Source: Neisseria cinerea
GTDB lineage: Bacteria; Pseudomonadota; Gammaproteobacteria; Burkholderiales; Neisseriaceae
NCBI RefSeq assembly: GCF_900475315.1
Contig: NZ_LS483369.1
Coordinates: forward strand, 1,116,001-1,180,000
Direction of reading: 5' to 3'
DNA length: 64,000 bases
Of the stretch, positions 57,748 through 64,000 are shown in pieces. Numbering within the stretch: the first letter of the stretch is position 1; every line of letters begins with the position of its first letter. Position numbers and translations under genes: made by a program. Below the pieces are notes generated by a model. It was not told the DNA's origin. It worked only from the letters and a program-made list of their open reading frames with translations, and ran no database searches.

Positions 57748-58272
57748 ATGCGCCTGACCACAACCCTGCTTGCCATATTGACCGCAAAACTGCTCGCCGC
57801 CTGCTCCTCATACACCCTACCCGTCCCCCAAACCCAACCACGTCTTGTCGAAGACGTACAATGGTTCAAATGGGAACGCTACAATAAGGGGCAAGAATCG
57901 GTACAAACCGGCATATTGGCAGCCGAACAGCTGGAAGACGGAATCCGATTTGTACAAACCGACATATTAGGCGCACCGGTTTCACGCCAGACTATCAACA
58001 GCAGAGGCTGGCAAAATGACGGATTTATCATGCCGAACATATCGTCTCGACTACTGTTTGCCGCACTGCTCCCGCTGATAACCGCCGAGAATGCCGCACC
58101 CCTCTATCCCGAATCCAAACGGACAGACGCCGACACATCCTTCTGCAGCAAGGGGGCATTGTTCCGTTACCGCAATCGAGACATATGGTGCGTCAACCAC
58201 ACCGGCGGGCAATTTTTGATTACCCTACCCGACCAAACCAGCTGGTCGGTTGCACCGATTGAACCATTATGA
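57748..58272 (+). CDS. DUF3261 lipoprotein of the polyene cluster
   Basis: The 174-residue protein has lipoprotein signal MRLTTTLLAILTAKLLAAC (lipobox LAAC) and a C-terminal pair of Cys (SFCSKGAL; IWCVNHTG). DUF3261 lipoproteins accompany aryl polyene clusters and may receive the pigment at the outer membrane, LolB-like; this is inference. GGA is upstream of the ATG. It overlaps the final ketosynthase gene. Confidence 0.78.
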   Translation: MRLTTTLLAILTAKLLAACSSYTLPVPQTQPRLVEDVQWFKWERYNKGQESVQTGILAAEQLEDGIRFVQTDILGAPVSRQTINSRGWQNDGFIMPNISSRLLFAALLPLITAENAAPLYPESKRTDADTSFCSKGALFRYRNRDIWCVNHTGGQFLITLPDQTSWSVAPIEPL

Positions 58273-59471
58273 ACATACCTGTTTACCTCGGAAGTCCTGC
58301 ACTCACCAGCGCATTGGGCAGCGGCCTGCACACCCACATCGACGCCCTGCTGTCCCCTTCTTCCAAACCGGCACTGACATTTTCATCCGACTGGGTTGAC
58401 GGCAAAAACCTTGCTTTCGGTATGGTAAAAGAAACCCTGCGTCCCTTTTCAGACGGCACGCCCGCACACTGCCGCAGCCGCACTAACCGGCTGCTTTGGC
58501 ACACGCTCGAACAAATCGAACCTCAAATTTACGCCGCCATACGACGATACGGCGCAAACAGGATTGCCGTCGTTATCGGCACATCCACCGGCGGTGCAGA
58601 TGAAAACATCCCGATGTTCCGACAGGCAATGCAGGGAAAAGCCTGGCAAGACCTCACGTTCAATCAATGCCAACACCTCATGAACGCACCTGCCGATTTC
58701 ATTGCCGACGCTTACGGGCTAAACGGCCTGCGTTACGTCGTTTCCACCGCCTGCACTTCCGGCGCGCGCGCATTAATCAGTGCCGCCCGCCTGCTTCGAG
58801 CCGGTATGTGCGATGCCGTCATCTGCGGCGGCGCGGACACACTCTCGCCGCTGACCGTCAACGGATTCGCCTCACTGGAAGTCTTGTCCCCAAACATTGC
58901 CAATCCCTTTTCCGCCAACCGCGACGGCATCAATATCGGCGAAGGCGCAGGCGTATTCATCATGACGCGCGATGCGGATTTTTCCGGCGGCATGCAGCTT
59001 CTGGGTTATGGCGCAAGCAGCGATGCCTACCATATGTCTTCGCCACGCCCCGACGCGCAAGGCGCAATCCTCGCCTTTCAGACGGCATTGCAACACGCCG
59101 GACTCAAACCCGAAGACATCGGCTGGATTAATCTGCACGGCACCGGGACGCACCACAACGACAGTATGGAAAGCCGTGCCGTTGCAGCGGTCTTCGGCAA
59201 CAATACGCCCTGCACTTCCACCAAGCCGCAAACCGGGCATACTTTAGGCGCGGCGGGTGCAATCGAAGCCGCATTCGCGTGGGGCATTGCCGACCGGCGC
59301 CTCAATCCGGAAAATCGGCTTCCTCCCCAGCTTTGGGACGGGCAAAACGATCCGGACCTTCCCGCCATCAACCTTACCGGCGGCAACAGCTTCTGGACAA
59401 CGGAAAAACACATTGCCGCCAGCTCGTCATTTGCCTTCGGAGGAAGCAACTGCGTTTTACTCATCGGATGA
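58269..59471 (+). CDS. Beta-ketoacyl-ACP synthase (second active ketosynthase)
   Basis: The 400-residue enzyme keeps the full triad: Cys in STACTSGARALI (about 160), His in LHGTGTHHND (about 295) and His in KPQTGHTLGAAG (about 328). It probably performs the first condensation with the aryl starter or the shorter chain steps. The start overlaps the DUF3261 stop (ATGA). It is the last gene of the cluster, 53 bp before a tRNA. Confidence 0.92.
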   Translation: MNIPVYLGSPALTSALGSGLHTHIDALLSPSSKPALTFSSDWVDGKNLAFGMVKETLRPFSDGTPAHCRSRTNRLLWHTLEQIEPQIYAAIRRYGANRIAVVIGTSTGGADENIPMFRQAMQGKAWQDLTFNQCQHLMNAPADFIADAYGLNGLRYVVSTACTSGARALISAARLLRAGMCDAVICGGADTLSPLTVNGFASLEVLSPNIANPFSANRDGINIGEGAGVFIMTRDADFSGGMQLLGYGASSDAYHMSSPRPDAQGAILAFQTALQHAGLKPEDIGWINLHGTGTHHNDSMESRAVAAVFGNNTPCTSTKPQTGHTLGAAGAIEAAFAWGIADRRLNPENRLPPQLWDGQNDPDLPAINLTGGNSFWTTEKHIAASSSFAFGGSNCVLLIG

Positions 59472-59524
59472 AATAAGTTTGTCAATCCCACCGCTATGCT
59501 ATACAATACGCGCCTACTCTTGAC

Positions 59525-59600
<76 letters not shown>

Positions 59601-59603
59601 ATT

Positions 59604-59634
59604 CCGAAGCCCAGACGTATGTTTGGGCTTTTTT
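59604..59634 (+). terminator. Terminator after the tRNA
   Basis: AAGCCCA and TGGGCTT form a stem around about 10 nt, followed by TTTTT. Not built from DUS. Confidence 0.75.
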
Positions 59635-59671
59635 GCCGCCCTGTGAAACCAAAATGCTTTGAGAAACCTTG

Positions 59672-60433
59672 ATGATGAAAAAAGTCAGCGTATTGATTGT
59701 TGCTAGAAATGAAGCAAACCACATTCGGGAATGTATTGAAAGTTGCCGTTTCGATAAAGAAGTTATCGTTATCGACGACCACAGCACCGACAATACTGCC
59801 GAAATTGCCGAGAGTTTGGGTGCAAAAGTCTTCCAACGGCATTTGAACGGGGATTTCGGAGCGCAAAAAACATTTGCCATAGAACAGGCAGGCGGAGAAT
59901 GGGTTTTCCTGATTGATGCAGACGAACGCTGCACGCCGGAACTATCTGATGAAATCTCAAAAATTGTCCAAACCAGCGATTATGCCGCCTATTTTGTCGA
60001 GCGCCGCAACCTTTTTCCTAACCATCCGGCCACACACGGCGCGATGCGTCCCGACAGCGTATGCCGTTTGATGCCGAAGAAAGACAGTTCAGTGCAAGGC
60101 AAAGTACACGAAACCGTACAGACCCCCTACCCCAAACGCCGTCTGAAACATTTTATGTACCATTATACGTACGACAACTGGGAACAATATTTCAACAAGT
60201 TCAACAAATACACTTCCATCTCAGCCGAGAAATACCGGGAGCAGGGAAAGCCCGTGCGTTTCGTTAGGGACATTATCCTCCGCCCGATTTGGGGTTTTTT
60301 CAAAATTTATATCCTGAACAAAGGGTTTCTTGATGGGAAAATGGGTTGGATTATGTCCGTCAACCACAGCTATTACACGATGATTAAATATGTCAAACTA
60401 TATTATCTGTACAAATCCGGCGGAAAATTTTAA
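59672..60433 (+). CDS. lgtF: LOS glucosyltransferase LgtF
   Basis: The 253-residue family 2 glycosyltransferase adds the first beta-1,4-linked glucose to heptose I of lipooligosaccharide, opening the alpha chain. It has VLIVARNEANHIRECIES, IDDHSTDNTAEIAE and the metal motif FLIDADERC (about 92). Next to rfaK, as in meningococci and gonococci. TTG, ATG, ATG are consecutive at 59669, 59672 and 59675; 59672 is used. Confidence 0.9.
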   Translation: MMKKVSVLIVARNEANHIRECIESCRFDKEVIVIDDHSTDNTAEIAESLGAKVFQRHLNGDFGAQKTFAIEQAGGEWVFLIDADERCTPELSDEISKIVQTSDYAAYFVERRNLFPNHPATHGAMRPDSVCRLMPKKDSSVQGKVHETVQTPYPKRRLKHFMYHYTYDNWEQYFNKFNKYTSISAEKYREQGKPVRFVRDIILRPIWGFFKIYILNKGFLDGKMGWIMSVNHSYYTMIKYVKLYYLYKSGGKF

Positions 60434-61498
60434 ATGGAAAAAGAATTCAGGATATTAAATATCGTATCGGCCAAGATTTGGGGTGGGGGCGAACAGTATG
60501 TCTATGATGTTTCAAAAGCATTGGGGCTTCGGGGCTGCACGATGTTTACCGCCGTCAATAAAAATAATGAGTTGATGCACAGACGCTTTTCCGAAGTTTC
60601 TTCCGTTTTCACAACGCGCCTTCACACGCTCAACGGGCTGTTTTCGCTCTACGCACTTACCCGCTTTATCCGGAAAAACCGCATTTCCCACCTAATGATA
60701 CACACCGGCAAAATTGCCGCCTTATCCATACTTTTGAAAAAACTGACCGGGGTACGCCTGATATTTGTCAAACATAATGTCGTCGCCAACAAAACCGATT
60801 TTTATCACCGCCTGATACAGAAAAACACCGACCGCTTTATTTGCGTTTCCCGTCTGGTTTACGATGTGCAAACCGCCGACAATCCCTTTAAAGAAAAATA
60901 CCGGATTGTTCATAACGGTATCGATACCGACCGGTTCCCTCCCTCTCAAGAAAAACCCGACAGCCGTTTTTTTACCGTCGCCTACGCCGGCAGGATCAGT
61001 CCGGAAAAAGGATTGGAAAACCTGATTGAAGCCTGTGTGATATTGCATCGGAAATATCCTCAAATCAGACTCAAATTGGCAGGGCACGGACATCCGGATT
61101 ATATGTGCCGCCTGAAGCGGAACGTATCTGCTTCAGGAGCAGAACCATTTGTTTCTTTTGAAGGGTTTACCGAAAAACTTGCTTCGTTCTACCGCCAAAG
61201 CGATGTCGTGGTTTTGCCCAGCCTCGTCCCGGAGGCATTCGGTTTGTCATTATGCGAGGCAATGTACTGCCGAACGGCGGTGATTTCCAATACTTTGGGC
61301 GCGCAAAAGGAAATTGTCGTGCATCGTCAATCGGGGATTCTGCTGGATAGGCTGACACCTGAGTCTTTGGCGGATGAAATCGAATACCTCGTCTTAAATC
61401 CTGAAGCGAAAAACGCACTGGCAACGGCAGGGCATCAATGCGTCGCCAACCGTTTTACCATCAACCATACCGCCGACAAATTATTGGATGCAATATAA
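60434..61498 (+). CDS. rfaK: LOS N-acetylglucosaminyltransferase RfaK
   Basis: The 354-residue GT-B enzyme adds alpha-1,2-linked GlcNAc to heptose II of the LOS core. It has the family 4 features AYAGRISPEKGLENLIEA (about 178) and the donor-binding PSLVPEAFGLSLCEAM (about 262) with the Glu pair. It follows lgtF directly. Its product is needed before the alpha chain can be extended by LgtF in meningococci. Confidence 0.9.
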   Translation: MEKEFRILNIVSAKIWGGGEQYVYDVSKALGLRGCTMFTAVNKNNELMHRRFSEVSSVFTTRLHTLNGLFSLYALTRFIRKNRISHLMIHTGKIAALSILLKKLTGVRLIFVKHNVVANKTDFYHRLIQKNTDRFICVSRLVYDVQTADNPFKEKYRIVHNGIDTDRFPPSQEKPDSRFFTVAYAGRISPEKGLENLIEACVILHRKYPQIRLKLAGHGHPDYMCRLKRNVSASGAEPFVSFEGFTEKLASFYRQSDVVVLPSLVPEAFGLSLCEAMYCRTAVISNTLGAQKEIVVHRQSGILLDRLTPESLADEIEYLVLNPEAKNALATAGHQCVANRFTINHTADKLLDAI

Positions 61499-61502
61499 AC
61501 TG

Positions 61503-61530
61503 CTTTCAGACGGCATATGCCGTCTGAAAG
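61503..61530. repeat. 28-bp perfect palindrome of two fused DUS
   Basis: Two uptake sequences are joined head to head over a shared CATATG, giving a 28-bp palindrome without a loop. It lies just after the rfaK stop. As a terminator it lacks a following T-run, so its main role is probably DNA uptake; RNA could still form a stem with a four-base turn. Confidence 0.85.
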
Positions 61531-61731
61531 CCCATCATGCAACAAACCGCCAAATTATATTCATTCATTGAAAAAAAAAACCTGAAATATATCCTTCAAA
61601 ATAAGAAAATCCCAATATCCACTAATATCGCGCAGCCTATTGGCAAAGTTTTGCAGCGTCCTCCCCGGCTTATGCCGCCGCATCAAGCGCTTTGTTACAA
61701 TGCACTGTCTTCACATTTCTTAATAAACCCT

Positions 61732-63069
61732 ATGACTACCCATGCTTCTTGGTCGTCCAAAATCGGTTTCGTCCTTGCTGCGGCAGGTTCGGCTATCGGT
61801 TTGGGCGCGATTTGGAAATTTCCTTATACGGCAGGCACCAACGGCGGCGCGGTGTTTTTCCTGCTGTTTTTGATATTTACTATCTTGGTCGCCCTACCCG
61901 TTCAGCTTGCCGAATTTTATATCGGGCGCACGGGCGGTAAAAATGCCGTCGATTCCTTCAGGGTTCTGCGTCCGGGTACGCAATGGCTTTGGGTCGGGCG
62001 TATGGGCGTTGCCGCCTGCTTTATTTTGCTGTCGTTTTACAGCGTGGTCGGCGGATGGGTATTGAATTATGTCGTCCACAGTTTTACGGGGGCAATCCAT
62101 GCGGGAGCCGACTTTGAAGCCCTGTTCGGCACAACGATTTCCAATCCGGCAGGTTCGCTGTCCTACCAGGCACTGTTTATGCTGATTACGGTTTGGGTGG
62201 TCAAAGGCGGGATTTCAGACGGCATTGAAAAGGCAAACCGTTATCTGATGCCGGGGCTGTTTATCCTCTTTATTGCGCTGGCAATCCGTTCGCTGACGCT
62301 GCCGGGTGCAATGGAGGGCGTGTCTTTCCTGCTCAAACCGAATTGGTCGTACTTTAAAGCCGATACGATGATTACGGCTTTGGGACAGGCGTTTTTTGCC
62401 CTGAGCATCGGCGTTTCCGCCATGATTACCTACGCTTCATATTTGGGAAAAGATCAGGATATGTTCCGTTCCGGCCATACGATTATGTGGATGAACCTCT
62501 TGGTTTCCCTGCTTGCCGGCCTGGTGATTTTCCCGGCGGTATTCGCCTTCGGTTTTGAACCGAGCCAGGGGCCGGGATTGATTTTTATCGTATTGCCCGC
62601 AGTGTTCATGAAGATGCCGTTCGGTACGGTTTTATTTGCAGTATTCATGCTTCTGGTCGTTTTCGCCACGCTGACTTCCGCATTTTCGATGTTGGAAACA
62701 GTCATTGCCTCAACCATCCGACAAGACGAGCGCAAACGCAAAAAACATACTTGGCTTATCGGCACGGCCATTTTCATTATCGGCATACCGTCCGCACTGT
62801 CTTTCGGCATCTGGGGTGAGTTTAAGATTTTCGGCAAAACCATTTTTGATTTGTGGGACTACCTTATTTCTGCAGTCATCATGCCTGTCGGCGCATTGAG
62901 CGTTGCCGTATTTACCGCCTGGATTCAGGACAAGCAGTCTGTGTTAAAAGATGCCGGATCGGGCAGCACCGTACCGGGAACAGTACTGCTGCTGTGGCTG
63001 AATACCTTGCGCTACCTCGCTCCGATTGCCATTATTATTGTTTTCGTCAATTCTTTAGGTATTCTCTAA
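61732..63069 (+). CDS. Sodium-dependent transporter, SLC6/NSS family
   Basis: The 445-residue protein has the neurotransmitter:sodium symporter start WSSKIGFVLAAAGSAIGLGAIWKFPYTAGTNGGAVF (TM1, with the unwound Gly region and GNxWRFPY-like AIWKFPY) and about 11-12 helices, like LeuT and MhsT. It probably imports an amino acid with sodium. The frame is open 65 codons upstream from 61537, but that leader is not protein-like; ATG 61732 is the family start. Confidence 0.9.
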   Translation: MTTHASWSSKIGFVLAAAGSAIGLGAIWKFPYTAGTNGGAVFFLLFLIFTILVALPVQLAEFYIGRTGGKNAVDSFRVLRPGTQWLWVGRMGVAACFILLSFYSVVGGWVLNYVVHSFTGAIHAGADFEALFGTTISNPAGSLSYQALFMLITVWVVKGGISDGIEKANRYLMPGLFILFIALAIRSLTLPGAMEGVSFLLKPNWSYFKADTMITALGQAFFALSIGVSAMITYASYLGKDQDMFRSGHTIMWMNLLVSLLAGLVIFPAVFAFGFEPSQGPGLIFIVLPAVFMKMPFGTVLFAVFMLLVVFATLTSAFSMLETVIASTIRQDERKRKKHTWLIGTAIFIIGIPSALSFGIWGEFKIFGKTIFDLWDYLISAVIMPVGALSVAVFTAWIQDKQSVLKDAGSGSTVPGTVLLLWLNTLRYLAPIAIIIVFVNSLGIL

Positions 63070-63086
63070 AAAGCCCTCCAAACGGC

Positions 63087-63123
63087 AAAAATGCCGTCTG
63101 AAACAGTTTCAGACGGCATTTTA
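63087..63123. terminator. DUS-pair terminator between the symporter and apbE
   Basis: AAAAATGCCGTCTGAAAC and GTTTCAGACGGCATTTT around one to three bases, between convergent genes. Confidence 0.85.
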
Positions 63124-63131
63124 CTTTTGGC

Positions 63132-64000
63132 TCAGCCTATTTCGTTCAAAGTATTGTCTGGCATGACCAGCCAAACTTTAAGCCGCCTGCTTTCGGCAAC
63201 CGACCGTATCAAGGGCAAATCCATAATGGAAAACGCCGTCGACAAGGCATCGGCAACCGCTGCATCATCCGCCATTACGCTCATGCTTTTATAACGCGGC
63301 GTACTCACGCCGGTTCGTGGATCGAACAAATGGGTAAACCTGCCCGCTTTGTCCATCACCGTCCCATAGCCGCCCGAAGTGGCAAACGCCTTGTCTTTCA
63401 TGACAACCGTCGCCAACACGCCTTCTTCGTCATCCGGATTGCGGATACCGACATTCCAAGTCCGTTTACCGTTTGTATCAAACCCGCGGATTTCACCCAT
63501 ATCGACCAAAGCGGCAGGCACGCCATTTGCCTTCAGCAACGCGACGACCTTATCCGTAATATAGCCTTGCGCGATGCCGTTCAACGACAAACCCATACCC
63601 TTTTCGGCAAAACGGATTCCACGGTCGTCAAACACCAATTTGTCAAAGCCGACCCGCTTCAAGGCTTCCTTCACGCTATTTTCCGATGGCGGTGTTTCCG
63701 CATCGGGATGAGCGGCAAAATAATCGGCATACAGTTTCCACAAAACCTGAACCGTCGGATCAAATGCCCCGCCGGTCAAAGTATGCATATCCCGACAGAT
63801 GCTCAACAGTTCCAAGAAATCCGCCGGAGGCGAAGTCAGATAACCGTCCCTGTTCAGACGGCTGATCAGACTGTCTTCACGGTAAAGGCTGAACATTTTT
63901 TCCAAACGCGCCACTTCCGCCAAAACCTTGTTGACCAAATCCGCCGCACGTCTGTCGTCCACACCGAACAGACGGAGCTCCGCACCGGAACCCAGCGCGA
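63132..64000 (-). CDS. apbE: FAD:protein FMN transferase ApbE (partial, 5' end outside window)
   Basis: The visible C-terminal 289 residues match ApbE, which attaches FMN covalently to Thr residues of NqrB, NqrC and similar proteins in the periplasm. Seen are TGGAFDPTVQVLWKLY, the FAD-binding NGIAQGYITDKVVALL, VDMGEIRGFDTNGKRTW, TSGGYG and the metal motif DPRTGVSTPRYKSMSVMADDAAVADALSTA region. The frame is open through to the window edge (ALGSGAELRLFGVDD), so the GTG at 63962 is internal. Neisseria has a Na-NQR complex that needs this enzyme. Confidence 0.93.
   Translation of the reverse strand, partial: ALGSGAELRLFGVDDRRAADLVNKVLAEVARLEKMFSLYREDSLISRLNRDGYLTSPPADFLELLSICRDMHTLTGGAFDPTVQVLWKLYADYFAAHPDAETPPSENSVKEALKRVGFDKLVFDDRGIRFAEKGMGLSLNGIAQGYITDKVVALLKANGVPAALVDMGEIRGFDTNGKRTWNVGIRNPDDEEGVLATVVMKDKAFATSGGYGTVMDKAGRFTHLFDPRTGVSTPRYKSMSVMADDAAVADALSTAFSIMDLPLIRSVAESRRLKVWLVMPDNTLNEIG

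Noticed and set aside
61537-61731. 65-codon N-terminal extension of the sodium symporter
   Set aside because: It begins just after a DUS palindrome, is Lys/Asn-rich without a signal and precedes the family-conserved TM1 start.

Overview
The window is a piece of a Neisseria chromosome. The evidence is the very dense neisserial DNA uptake sequence (DUS, GCCGTCTGAA, mostly in the AT form ATGCCGTCTGAA, with a minority in the AGGCCGTCTGAA form), a heme oxygenase hemO next to an exchangeable-locus lipoprotein, the LOS core genes lgtF-rfaK, cytochrome c5, a minimal ProQ and a Correia-repeat fragment. The AT-DUS dialect fits the meningitidis/gonorrhoeae/lactamica/polysaccharea/cinerea group. A complete aryl-polyene-type pigment cluster makes a commensal of that group more likely than a meningococcus or gonococcus; the species call is inference.

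Layout. 1-3260: an rRNA operon on the minus strand (promoter with UP-like AT tract, boxA, 16S, tRNA-Ile, tRNA-Ala, second boxA, 5' part of 23S). 3455-11000: housekeeping genes coaBC, gmk-rpoZ-spoT, apt, a HAD phosphatase and trhP (the 'col' gene of the meningococcal literature). 11000-13840: an accessory island between trhP/col and hemO, the exchangeable exl locus. Instead of the hemoglobin receptor hmbR it carries a small lipoprotein gene and a 619-residue surface-lipoprotein gene with five His-rich 18-residue repeats, a DDQDS repeat and a TbpB-like C-terminal domain. 13837-24306: hemO with a Fur-box-like site, pqiABC-tag-SGNH esterase, a decayed membrane ORF, gcvP, cytochrome c5 and tRNA-Arg. 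24371-42950: tyrB, trmA, aroC, proQ, parE, rppH, serS, prfA, tatD, ansA, dedA, glmM, folP, an AsmA protein and ubiD.

42994-59471: an accessory block. Two small genes (one a DUF2199 protein) are followed by a full aryl polyene (APE)-type type II fatty-acid/polyketide cluster. It has two ACPs, two active ketosynthases plus one ketosynthase-like protein without a catalytic Cys, a ketoreductase, a stand-alone dehydratase, an AMP-ligase fused to a hotdog dehydratase, a phosphopantetheinyl transferase, a methyltransferase, a glycosyltransferase, two LPLAT acyltransferases, a thioesterase, a LolA-like carrier, an MMPL exporter and a DUF3261 lipoprotein. Together they would load an aryl acid on an ACP, extend and dehydrate it repeatedly into a conjugated polyene, attach it to a lipid or sugar, and move it to the outer membrane. 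The cluster is arranged as one leftward and two rightward transcription units around a leftward phosphopantetheinyl transferase gene, with many ATGA overlaps.

59525-64000: a tRNA with anticodon CAU that looks like tRNA-Ile2, LOS genes lgtF and rfaK, an SLC6-type sodium symporter, and the 3' part of apbE running off the window. Most intergenic gaps hold inverted DUS pairs that double as terminators.
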